Assembly (NCBI RefSeq): GCF_014066305.1
Contig: NW_023501117.1
Span: forward strand, 1-64,000
Length of the DNA stretch: 64,000 bases
Source: Letharia columbiana
Taxonomy: Eukaryota; Ascomycota; Lecanoromycetes; Lecanorales; Parmeliaceae
Direction: 5' to 3'
Under the pieces are notes generated by a model. The model saw only the letters and a program-made list of their open reading frames with translations. It was not told where the DNA came from and did no database searches. Positions within the stretch are counted from its first letter, which is position 1. Each line of letters opens with the position of its first letter. Below are positions 19,768 to 29,136 of this stretch, piece after piece. The translations under genes were made by a program, and so were the position numbers.

Positions 19768-20076
19768 TCAAATCTCCGAGACCAAATAATTACCCAGCAT
19801 GGCCCCATTTGGAAGTTGTGTGAAGCCGACAGCCTTGCGCTCCAAGGACCTCAGATTGCCAGCAAAGGGTGCGCATCGGTCGCATTTGTCTGGTGCTATG
19901 TGACCCAGGGTCCTTTGGCAGGCGTTGCAGTAGAACTCGGAGACTGGTTTTCCTAAATAGAAGAGTCGGTAGTAGGAGAGGGAAGACTTATCTTGAGCCT
20001 GACTCTCGGCGTTCAGATTGATAGCGCTGATTGCGAGCTCGCTGTATTGACGTCCGAGGTTGAGGTTGGAGTTCAT
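19768..20076 (-). CDS. small zinc-ribbon-like protein, 102 residues (paralogue 2)
   Basis: Start chosen at the ATG at 20,076 (MNSNLNLGRQYSEL). Residues ~50-70 contain EFYCNACQRTLGHIAPDKC-DRC, C-X2-C-X11-C-X2-C, identical in spacing to the neighbour at 18,810-19,070. The C-terminus (LPNGAMLGNYLVSEI) is moderately hydrophobic. Same strand and tandem arrangement suggest duplication, though outside the Cys module the two proteins are not alignable. Function unknown. Confidence 0.5.
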   Translation of the reverse strand: MNSNLNLGRQYSELAISAINLNAESQAQDKSSLSYYRLFYLGKPVSEFYCNACQRTLGHIAPDKCDRCAPFAGNLRSLERKAVGFTQLPNGAMLGNYLVSEI

Positions 20077-20190
20077 CTTGATTCTGCAGGGGGCAAAGAT
20101 GGTTGCTTTGCTGAGGGTGTTGCAACGCTTGAGAAATCCAAGATGGCTTGGGGATCGTAGGTACTTAAGCTTACTTACTGTGTGCCACAC

Positions 20191-21703
20191 AATGACAAGG
20201 AATTCTTATTGATCCGAAATACAAGCTCTTTCTTCATTCATAAAGAATGGACTTTAACGCTAACGCAATAATGAGAAAGCTTTGAGACTCTTTGACCATC
20301 AACATACATAAAGGGTCTTGGCGCGAAGGGCACAATGCGTGTCGCTGATTTGGCGGCTCGAGTCATTCCATGTACTCGTACTAAATCCGAGGCCACCACG
20401 ATTCCCGTTCGACCATTTCTTAGAGCTCAGAAATCGGTTCTAAAACCTAGTGTTTGTCGTGGATAATGAGCATTCAGCGTAGACAACGCGTGCAAAGACT
20501 TGGATCGTTTTTCTGAACGAATAAAACATACACCATACAACAAAGAAGGCACAGGAAAACAAGAACAATAAGTTGTGCGTAGTATACGACCGAAGATGCT
20601 ACTGGTCAGAGAGGCGTGAGGTTTTGACATCCGAGCCTTGCACAAAATTGTCGGAATCCGAGTTAGCGAAGGAGTTGAAGACTATGAAAGGCATCCTCAA
20701 GCCAGGTGAGGAGGAAAAAGCAGATCTATAGCTTAAGCGTTCTTCTCAATACGGATGGCAAGGTGGCGCACTGGGCTTCCAATAGCCCAAAGACAAGTGC
20801 AGCACGTCTGGGAACCGCCGAGAACAAGTCTGGAGGCAGCAGTAGGCTGTAAGTCAACGATTGATTGGCACAGTCCGAACTTAGCTCTACTGTAACCTGA
20901 TCACTTCGCCCGGATCTTGTCGCGTTCCACATCGCACTTCAAGTCTAACAAGAGCAAACGCGATTTAGTAGTACGAGTACGGCGTTCTCATTTCGCCCCT
21001 CACTCGTGTCAACTTCGCAGCGACATAAGGACTCTCACGTCCTGTCCGAGTTCACAAACACCAGTTGCACTGACACTATCAGGAACCTTCCACTCCATGA
21101 CCCTATTCCTAGGCTCCATACTAATTTACCGGAGTGAATGGCCGTGCTTTGGACGCTGCGAGGTGGCTGGACTTGGGAGGAATGAGTCGGCGTCGAAGAT
21201 TTCTAAAAGATTCTTGGAGCTACTTTGAGCGGTCGGAAACGGCAAGCAGCACGATCGGTATGGAAAACAAAAGAGTCGAAGTTCGAGGAATCTCGGAACA
21301 TACGATTTGAAGAAAAGAGATAACCAACTTCCATATGCATTTTATCAGTATATTCGTGATATTCACCATTTCACTTTGGGGCATTGAAGCGGGGCGCGAT
21401 TATTCATCCTCAAGGAAAGACACATCGATATGTACATAATCGTCAACGTTACCATGGGAAGAAATGCGCGCGTAAGCGTCGGCTGTACGGAGTCGGTCAC
21501 GCCAAGTGGCGACCATCTAATCGTATTAGTCAATGAGTATTTACAGACTCCGGTAGTGTCATACCAGATCATTCAGCATGTTTTTTGAGGAGTCACCGAA
21601 TAGAAAACCTCTTTCCTAAGCATCTCCTTCCACAGGCCCCATTCTGCAACACACTCATGTGATCTACCCGCCAAAGTTGCCACATCACTTAATTGACTCA
21701 ACA
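20191..21703. other. intergenic, no supported gene
   Basis: Short frames on both strands (20,427-20,645; 20,726-20,932; 20,917-21,228; 21,363-21,572) lack motifs. A 52-codon plus-strand frame starting near 21,433 (MYIIVNVTMGRNARVS) could be an upstream exon of the relic below, but no splice pair could be settled. Confidence 0.4.
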
Positions 21704-22009
21704 GACTATCGCGTTGTATCTTTCACCGCGACGAAGGTCATCGGACAGGTGGAGGTATAGTATCCCACCGGCGAAGATGACCAGTACGAATGGTCGTATA
21801 CTCTGGTCAAGCTCGAAAACAACAGTGATATCTTCCAGGCGCGCAGCACCAGCCAGTTGATGGAGCTTGACGAGACCGAGTCATCGCTCATACCAAGAAG
21901 AAAACCTCTGCCCTCTGTACCCGGGCGGGTTTTGTCGAGGTTTTGGGAAAAACTGGTTCATGATAGTTTGGTGTTGGGACTCAACTGTGGCGATCATGAA
22001 CTTGTGTAG
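21704..22009 (+). pseudogene. probable relic or terminal exon with one in-frame TAG
   Basis: A plus-strand frame beginning right after a good 3' splice site (ttgactcaacag) runs ~101 codons to TAG at 22,007 and is interrupted once, by TAG at 21,758-21,760. It reads like protein (DYRVVSFTATKVIGQVEV, then YEWSYTLVKLENNSDIFQAR, later ELDETESSLIPRRKPLP). The internal stop follows GTA, so a CAG-to-TAG transition (CpA context, as in RIP) would explain it. No ATG start is available in frame before it. It is either the last exon of a decayed gene or an exon with splicing I cannot see. Family not recognised. Confidence 0.35.
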
Positions 22010-22857
22010 TGACTCAATGATTTTGAGCATGGATCATTGAAAGTAGAGTCGGAGGGAAAGGGGCAGTAGCTTTGACTGGTGGGTGCGAATAAGCCAGGGG
22101 TAGACGAGATCCTGCAGCTCCTAGCGGTCTAGTATCACTATGTACATTGAAACCCGACTGAATGCTTGAATGTCCTATTGGACATTGCTAGACACCTACT
22201 CGGACGTTATGAAGCAGGACTTATTCAGGGGGGAAGCAGCTGCCTCGTTCAAATCGCATGCGCAAGCACTTCGCTGAGACCAGGATCACGCGGCGTATTA
22301 CAATCCCTAAGATAAGGGACTCAAACAGAATGTGGCGCACCAAGTTCCGTTTGTGTGTAGCTAATATGCATCTTTCCATAGCGTCCTGATGTCTGGTAAC
22401 AAAAGATGGGGCCTATAGCGGGATTGGGGGAATGCACGTTATGGTACAGCAAAATTGATTGTATTAAGTGTAGCCATTTCATAGGCAGCGTTTCGAAGAT
22501 TGTTGTAGTGACAGGAGAGAGCAATTTGCTGCTGCTGTCATGGTGAAGGTAATTGGGAGCATAAGTGGTGGGGTATCAATTTGCTTTTGCAGTCAAAGCT
22601 CCATCGCGCATTCCCTGTGTGAAAGCTATGACACCCTTTTGAGGCGTGTTGGAGCCAGTGACACTATTGACGACAGCAACGAGCAACGAGCAACGAGCAA
22701 TCTCCACTCACGCTCGCATCATGATTCAACATTGCCAGCTTCGTTTGAGATGTTTACCATTGCCAACTCCAGATGCTGCAGCCAAGAAGAAAACCCCTTG
22801 TCTCAACGCCCTGACACTCCATACGCTCCCTCCATCTTCCCTCCCACAGGCATCTCC
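22010..22857. other. intergenic, no supported gene
   Basis: Probably contains the 3' untranslated region of the small basic protein gene on the minus strand. A short tandem gagcaac repeat (acgagcaacgagcaacgagcaa) lies at about 22,680. The overlapping 157- and 119-codon plus-strand frames at 22,540-23,013 lie antisense to the 45-residue gene and have no motifs. Confidence 0.4.
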
Positions 22858-23092
22858 CTACTTCGCCTTCGATTTCGCATCACGCGCTTTCTTCAATGCG
22901 GCGAGACGTTTGGCTTTGATGGCCTCGCGCGTCTTCTTCTTCTCGGCGCGCACGGCGTGGGCCTTCTCAAGAGGGGTCTACAGAATGTGGCAAAGAAGTC
23001 AGTGAATAATTGAAGAGATGATAACAAAGCTAAGGGTAAAGCGATTGGGATTGAAAAGGCGCGTGACAACTGACCTGCTTGGCTGGTGCCAT
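22858..23092 (-). CDS. 45-residue Lys/Arg/Ala-rich helical protein (two exons)
   Basis: Too short to be found by length alone. Exon 1 (23,092-23,075) encodes MAPAKQ and ends at a consensus donor (cag/gtcagt). A 97-bp intron ends at a pyrimidine-rich acceptor (ttctgtag). Exon 2 (22,977-22,858) encodes TPLEKAHAVRAEKKKTREAI, then a further 19 residues dominated by Lys, Arg and Ala, ending in TAG. The frame is preserved exactly. The product is strongly basic and should form one long amphipathic helix, as in small ribosome-associated or nucleic-acid-binding proteins. I do not recognise the family. It is divergent from the helicase gene at 23,517, with ~420 bp between the start codons. Confidence 0.65.
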
Positions 23093-23516
23093 TGTTGGGT
23101 GACAAGTGATGGTGCGGCTTTATTTGGTTGGTGATTGAGAGGTGAGGTGATTCGTTTGGCGAGATGGGGAACGAATTGGGTGATGCAGTGAGAGGGGAAA
23201 GGTTGATGGATGGTTGTTGATGACAGGAAAGAAAGTCTGGGGATGCTGTGTTTACTCTACGCAAGCGCGCTTATTTTAGCTTTACCGAGTAGGGTCCAAA
23301 CTCACAAATCAGGGTCCAGAAGCCGCTAAATTGGATCGGGCCAAGGCTCGTTAAGGTATTTCTGGGCAAAAAAAAGTCTAGTTCCAATCATCACCAGGAG
23401 ACTCCAAAACATTCTATAGCGTTTGACTATTGAACTGCATTGACACCTGCTTGGCTGTCGATTCTTGAGTCTGTGGATACGTTTAGCCGGACTTATTTGC
23501 TTGACATCGCCAGCCC
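23093..23516. promoter_or_regulatory. divergent promoter region between the small basic protein and helicase genes
   Basis: About 420 bp between two divergently oriented start codons, so promoters for both genes must lie here. It is pyrimidine-rich near each start. No specific factor site is claimed. Confidence 0.4.
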
Positions 23517-25852
23517 ATGCTGAACGTTGCCCGCAGAGGTACACCCTCTGTCGCAAGATCACTATTGTTCCTCTCAACATGTTCGAGATGCAGTAGGCCA
23601 GCACACACACGAGATCTACAGCGATGCCTTCCACAAATCATATCTCCAATAACAGCGAGACCGTTCGGCAGCTCTTCCCAATGGAAACGATCCGCTGCAG
23701 CCAGCGTCGCGGCGGAAGACGAAGCCATTGAAGGGGAGATTGAGCAGGAGGTCTTTTCGCAGACACCACAATCCGATGCCCAAATAAATCGAGCCGTACA
23801 ACATGGTCCGGTCACAAAGTTCAAAGACCTGGCGGAGCGTGGGATGGTGTGCCAAACTGTCGTGGACACCATCACAAAAAACATGGGCCTTGAGACTATG
23901 ACACAAGTACAGAGCCTGACCATGAACGAGTCGCTCAAGGGCCACGATATGTAAGCAAGCCATCAGAATGCCATCACAAGCCGCAGTCTTCTCATCCTGT
24001 CAATAGTCTAGCACAAGCACGTACTGGGACGGGGAAAACCCTTGCTTTTCTTATACCTCTCCTCCAAAACATTATCAACGTGGACCCGAGGCTTGAGAAG
24101 CGCTCTCGTACTGGCCCTCGCGGCGATTCTACGCATATCAGAGCCATTATAATATCTCCGACAAGAGAGTTGGCGGAGCAGATCGCGGTGGAAGCAAAGA
24201 AAGTGACAAAAGATACAGATGTCATCGTACAGACCGCTGTCGGTGGTTCGGCAAAATCGCAGGGGCTTAGGAAGATCAAGGCAGAAGGATGTCATATCCT
24301 AGTTGGAACTCCAGGCCGACTGAATGACATTCTGTCCGACCCCTACAGCAAAGTCCGAGCGCCGCAGCTCAGCTGTTTCGTTCTAGATGAAGCAGACAGA
24401 TTGCTAGACCAAGGATTTGCGCCTGAAATCCGAGCCATACAAGACCTTCTACCCAATAGGAACCAGGTCGATCGACAGACGCTCCTTTACTCTGCCACTG
24501 TGCCTCGAGAAGTCATGAATGTTGTCCGCCAAACCATGAAACCAAATTTTCAATTTGTTCGGACGGTGCAGGAAGGCGAACAGCAGACCCACGAAAAGGT
24601 ACCCCAGAAACTAGTCAATGTTGGGGGCTTCGAGAACCTCATGCCCGCTGTATTCGAGCTCTGCAAACGCGAAATTGATTCAATAGCGAATACCACGGGA
24701 GGACCTACACGACCGTTCAAAGCTATCATTTACTTCGGAGCTACGGCCGATGTCTCGCTTGCCGCTTCTGTTCTCAAGAATCTGAAGAACCCTGGACAAA
24801 GCATTTTCCACCAAGGCCCTCTGCATCCCGCTAAGATTATCGAAATGCACGCCCGGCTCACTCAAGATGCGCGAACCAGAGCAGCAGAGGCTTTTCGACG
24901 TGCAGAGACTGGAATCATGCTCTCGTCTGATGTGACTGCTCGCGGAATGGATTTCCCAAACGTCACTCATGTCATTCAAGTTGGTCTACCACCCTCAGAA
25001 GAGCAGTACGTCCACCGTATTGGTCGGACGGCCAGAGGAGACAAGACTGGCGAGGGTTGGATGTTCATCACAGATCTGGAAGCTAGAGAAATCCGCCACA
25101 AGCTTCCGAATATGCCTCTAAAACCCGACAACACTCTCGAAACGGCCAAAGTTGACATGAAGAAAGATGCTCAGCTGTCTGAGCACACAGCCAAGACTTT
25201 GACCACGGTAGGTGATGCAATGAAAATAGTACCCCGCGGGCTGAAAGCCGGATCGTACATGGCGGCTTTGGGTGTTTTCCAGTGGTATGGCAACAAGCAG
25301 GTACTCATCGATGCTTTGAACGACCGCGCAAGGTATGGTTGGGGGATGGAGACGCCACCGATGGTCGGTCGAGCATTGGCATCGAAACTTCGCCTCGATC
25401 GAGTACAGGGTATCAATATAGGTCGTGAAGATTACCAGTCCAATTCCGCAGGCAATGCAAGGGATGTAGGTATGCAGGGGCGCTCAAGGTTTGGCGGAGA
25501 AGGAGGAAGCTATGGCTCTGACCGGGAAGACGGTGGTCGTCCATCTTACGGAGACCGCAATCGCGGCGGAGGCGGCGATCGCGGTGGCTATGGAGGGAGC
25601 TTTGGCGGAGGCCGTGGTGGAGGCTACGGAGTGGACCGTGGCGGAGGTAGCGACCGCGGTGGTTCCGGAGGGCTCTTTGGCGGAGGCCGTGGTGGAGGTC
25701 GTGGTGGAGGCTACGGAGTGGACCGTGGCGGAAGCAGTGACCGCGGTGATTACGGAGGGAGCCGTGGCGGAGGCCGTGGAGGCAGCTACGGAGGGGATCG
25801 TGGCAGAGGCCGCGGTGGCTACGGAGGACGAGAGAGCAGGACTCGGTATTAG
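23517..25852 (+). CDS. mitochondrial DEAD-box RNA helicase (MSS116/CYT-19-like)
   Basis: Two exons, 23,517-23,950 and 24,007-25,852, joined across a 56-bp intron (gtaagc...caatag) to give 759 residues. The N-terminus is Arg/Ser-rich without acidic residues ([16 protein letters not shown]), as in mitochondrial presequences. Motifs in order: Q-motif region (TQVQSLTM), Walker A ARTGTGKT (149-156), PTRELA (196-201), DEAD (272-275), SAT (307-309), HRIGRTAR (481-488). The last ~120 residues are Gly/Arg-rich (RGG and GGYG repeats encoded by imperfect DNA repeats). Such helicases use ATP to remodel RNA and help splice or mature organellar transcripts. The specific orthology to MSS116/CYT-19 is inferred from the motif set, presequence and basic tail; other mitochondrial DEAD-box members are possible. 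Confidence 0.9.
25480..25850 (+). repeat. degenerate GGN-rich repeats encoding the RGG tail
   Basis: Imperfect repeats of units such as ggaggccgtggtggaggc and tacggagtggaccgtggcgg encode RGG/GGYG/DRGG motifs in the helicase C-terminus. Such tracts are prone to length change. Confidence 0.8.
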
Positions 25853-26836
25853 TATCTCATACTTCTGTTGTTGAAGATAGAGCCATGTTTGGGTCTTTAC
25901 AGCATTGTAATACCCTTCTGTTCTGGTTGTACAATAATATTCATCTGCATGCTCAGTGGGCTATCACCACAGCACAAAGACTGCATGGACGGAGCTCGGC
26001 GCCAGGCATAGACAATACACTCCACTTTCTACAGTTCTACTGAATGTTCCACGAGCCACCTTTCTGAAACCGAGAGGATTACACTTCTGGATTCGTCCGC
26101 TGCTATCTTGTTGAGACTCTCCCACGTGCCGACTTCAATCCTGGGTTTCATACTTGCAGAAATCAGGGAAAAAGAAAAGATGGCCCTATGCGGCATGCAT
26201 AGCAGCCTTGACAAGGCTCTCAGCTCACCGTCTTGGAAAGTTTTGTGCCTTGCTCAAAAAAGAAAGTTTGTGTGTGTTCGCCCACTTTGCTCTGCAGCGA
26301 GTACCCATCAACCATGAGAAGCCACAACTGCGACGGGATTCTGGTATACAGTATACTTCTATACTTCCCAAGGAAAACTGCAGTTCCTGTCCATCCTACT
26401 CACACAGAATAGTAATTGATATTATTGAGTTCAATAGAGCTGACGCTGTGAGTTGGATGATGTTTCCAAGGCTGTTCGCCTCATTCCTTGGTCGCAATTT
26501 AGCGTCACCAGCCTCGCGCATTTTAGCCGGCCACCTCATTGACGCACTACCTACACAGGCGATGAGGCAACTTTGCTGCCCAATTCCCATTCATGCTGTC
26601 CCACCTTCCTCTTGTGCAATTCACCATCTGCTTCTTCATGTTCATCTCTGTCTTCAACTTCATGTCACTCGCTTGAACTACCGACCTTACTACCTACTAC
26701 TATAGCGATTTGCCCCATTTGCGCAATTACTCGGTCTTGACTGTAACCGCCCCATCAAACCGACGGCTGCTCGCAGAAGGAACTTGCAGTTTGCAGCTCA
26801 CCTCTAAGATACACCCATCCCTCGACCTCGATCACA
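25853..26836. other. intergenic, no supported gene
   Basis: Between two plus-strand genes. The 183-codon frame 26,154-26,705 uses a non-ATG start and has no motif; I treat it as chance or leader sequence. The 3' half is pyrimidine-rich and probably contains the promoter and leader of the membrane protein gene. Confidence 0.4.
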
Positions 26837-27583
26837 ATGCCTCCTCTCCACCCATCATCTGCAGCGCCGATATCAATACTCCGACATCCTCTCGAACTCC
26901 GTTCCCTTCTACCATCACTCCACGACCTTGCCCCACGCCTCCTATCCCCAGACACCCCTCTCCTACCAACCAGGACGACACCATTCTCCCGCACACTCGC
27001 ATCCCTACTCCGACGGCAAACTACAGTCACAGCGACCGCCAGCCCCATCATCCCCGCCACTTACTCCGGACTAGACTCTGGCCCCACACCCGGCACAGTA
27101 GTCGGCATCGTCTTTGGCTCCGTTGCGGGCTTCCTCCTCCTCCTCTGGCTCATATACACATGCTTCGGCTTGGGCGGCGGGGCCCAAGGCAGTTCATCGG
27201 TCGTGGAAGAAGAAGTCATTCGCCGGCGTTCCCGGTCCCCCCCCCGCCGAGCACCCTCACGACGGTCCTCTCCGCGATCACCACGGCGGACGGTTGTTGC
27301 ATCCAGTGTGTCTGAAAGTGAAGTCGTGATGGAAGAGGTTCCGCGAGAACGTACGCCACCGCCGCGAAGGAATTCGAGTAGGAGGGCGGAAACCATTATT
27401 GTGGAAGAAACAATAAGGCGAGCGCCTCCAGCACCCCAACAAGATGCATTTGTGGAGGTGATTGAAGAGCATGACGAACCACCACCGCGGAGGAGTAGGA
27501 AGGCGCAGGGTTTCACGCATATTGATCCGGAAGCTCTCGGTGGAGGAGATGGGAAATTCAAGAGAGTGCCTAGTCGGAGATGA
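26837..27583 (+). CDS. single-pass membrane protein with Arg/Ser/Pro-rich tail
   Basis: Single exon, 248 residues. The N-terminal ~85 residues are Pro/Ser/Thr-rich. One clear transmembrane helix at ~87-110 (GTVVGIVFGSVAGFLLLLWL continuing IYTCF) is followed by a long charged tail with SR/RS-like runs (RRRSRSPPRRAPSRR) and acidic VEVIEEHDE patches. This layout resembles the many fungal single-span proteins with a short outer domain and long cytoplasmic tail, some being wall sensors or scaffold anchors, but no family domain is recognisable. The N-terminus lacks a classical signal peptide. Function unknown. Confidence 0.7.
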   Translation: MPPLHPSSAAPISILRHPLELRSLLPSLHDLAPRLLSPDTPLLPTRTTPFSRTLASLLRRQTTVTATASPIIPATYSGLDSGPTPGTVVGIVFGSVAGFLLLLWLIYTCFGLGGGAQGSSSVVEEEVIRRRSRSPPRRAPSRRSSPRSPRRTVVASSVSESEVVMEEVPRERTPPPRRNSSRRAETIIVEETIRRAPPAPQQDAFVEVIEEHDEPPPRRSRKAQGFTHIDPEALGGGDGKFKRVPSRR

Positions 27584-28501
27584 AAGGGTCGAAATCTCAA
27601 GATGAATATAACGTGCAGAAACCACGCTTCCAAAAGCCCTCTACGAAGATCCACGGGCAGCTACGCTTTCTACGCCCTCTGATACAGTGCTTCGCCCACA
27701 ATCAAGATTGATGCAACGGGCATACCCGGATCTTGAGACACGGCCATAGTAATGGAAGGGGAACTCCGATTGGATGACAGCTTTGACGCTGTGAATGAAG
27801 GAAAAATGGATGCAAATATGGGGTTTACGAGGCGTTCCAGATATCCACATGTACAATAATGGCCCTGATTCGGCTTGTTTCGTGGTCTCAGCGATGCTCC
27901 AGCGACATTTGACATGTTTGTCTTCGTCTTTTATATTCAAGCATCCGTACTCGAATGGCCAGGCCGTTTCTCCAGCGTTACTGTTCGATGCCCTGAGCAT
28001 ATTGTTCGTCGGATTGCTTCGTGCGGTCTCTCGTATCTGGCTTGTACTTGGCTCGCCATTCAGCAATCAGTCAATACTATTTGCCACCTTCTCCAAAACG
28101 ACGAAACTACTATATGACTTGGAGTTTCATCTCCTGATTTGTAGAGTGGCAGCAAAGCGTGTTCTTTGTTCCGCCGTCCCCGCCACTGCCGCCCGAACAC
28201 CGAGAGCTCCGCCACACCTCGCATAGATCCACTGACGCGGCTGCAGGCACCTTCACTTCTCACAAGGCACCTTCACTTTCTCCCTTCCTACCCCCTTCCT
28301 CCTTCAACTCATTCACAACTCCCACCTTACTCATCAAACACACGAGCCAACCTCAACACTCACTCCCCCCCACCAGCTCTCTCCAACCCCCATCACCAAA
28401 CCGCCACCCCGCACCCTCGACTCGTCCTCCATCCACACCGATCACACCACAACAACCCCAACCTCCACCCCCCACCCAATTTCCCACCCCGAACCCCAAA
28501 A
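27584..28501. other. intergenic, no supported gene
   Basis: Short frames on both strands without motifs. The last ~250 bp before 28,502 are strongly C/A-rich (ccacccc..., caacaac...), typical of a long fungal 5' leader for the following gene. Confidence 0.45.
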
Positions 28502-28885
28502 ATGTCCGCCAAATACCCCCCGCCCGCCTACCCCCCACCCGCGCACCAAGACGCCGGACCCTACTACCCGCCGACCCAGCAACAACAGCAACAACAACAA
28601 CAACAACAAGGCCCCTACCACACGGGCGCGCCGACCCCGTACCAGTACAACGGGGGCAACGCGCCCGGCTACGGGGGCCCGGACCGCGGGTACGCACCGC
28701 AGCAGCAGCAGCAGTACGGGTACGGGTACGGGCAGGGGGGAGGGATGTACTACCAGCAGGGAGGGGGGCCGCAGGGGTATTACGCGGACGGGAGGGGGGG
28801 CGGCCGGTCGGGGGCCGGGGAGGGGATATGCGCGGCGGTGATGGCGAGTTTGGCTTGTTGTTGTTGTTTGGATTTTTTGATTTAG
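28502..28885 (+). CDS. CYSTM-domain protein with poly-Gln
   Basis: ATG in aaaaATGtcc context, single exon, 127 residues. The N-terminus is Pro/Tyr/Gln-rich (MSAKYPPPAYPPP), with an 11-residue Gln run encoded by caa/cag repeats, then Gly/Tyr-rich repeats. The C-terminus is a Cys-rich membrane anchor, GICAAVMASLACCCCLDFLI, the hallmark of the CYSTM family. CYSTM proteins are small tail-anchored proteins, in yeast linked to stress tolerance, metal and membrane protein quality. Localisation to the plasma membrane or endomembranes is inferred. Extreme GC content and repeats in the Gly-rich part make this segment hard to sequence. Confidence 0.8.
   Translation: MSAKYPPPAYPPPAHQDAGPYYPPTQQQQQQQQQQQGPYHTGAPTPYQYNGGNAPGYGGPDRGYAPQQQQQYGYGYGQGGGMYYQQGGGPQGYYADGRGGGRSGAGEGICAAVMASLACCCCLDFLI
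28575..28612 (+). repeat. CAA/CAG trinucleotide repeat (poly-Gln)
   Basis: About 11 consecutive Gln codons within the CYSTM gene, mostly caa. Confidence 0.85.
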
Positions 28886-29136
28886 GCTGGGTGGGTGGGT
28901 GGGTGCGGCGTCATGCTGGATGCAATTTCGTGATGAGCGGGATGACACGGCAGGCGTAAGGGGGGGCGTAGGGAGTTAAATTTTTTGATTCGAACTTGTA
29001 TGATCTTTTCTAGTCTAATGGCAGTCGGAGATTTCGAGTGTTCAACAGAAGATAAAGCCCGCTCGGTGACGGTGCATGCGAGTCCCAGATCGAAACGCTT
29101 GCTCATAAAGCGGAGTAGCGTGGAACAGGCCTGTTA
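28886..29136. other. short convergent intergenic region
   Basis: 3' ends of the CYSTM gene (plus) and BFR1 (minus) face each other across ~250 bp; a tgggtgggtgggt run follows the CYSTM stop. Nothing else noted. Confidence 0.4.

Noticed and set aside
25491..25874. 127-codon Ala/Glu/Val-rich frame
   Set aside because: A shadow of the GGN-rich RGG tail of the helicase in another frame.
26154..26705. 183-codon plus-strand frame
   Set aside because: No ATG at the start, no recognisable domain, and it lies where the leader of the downstream gene is expected.
28166..28501. N-terminal extension of the CYSTM gene
   Set aside because: The upstream open sequence is C/A-rich low complexity; the ATG at 28,502 has good context and starts the usual PPPAYPPP region.
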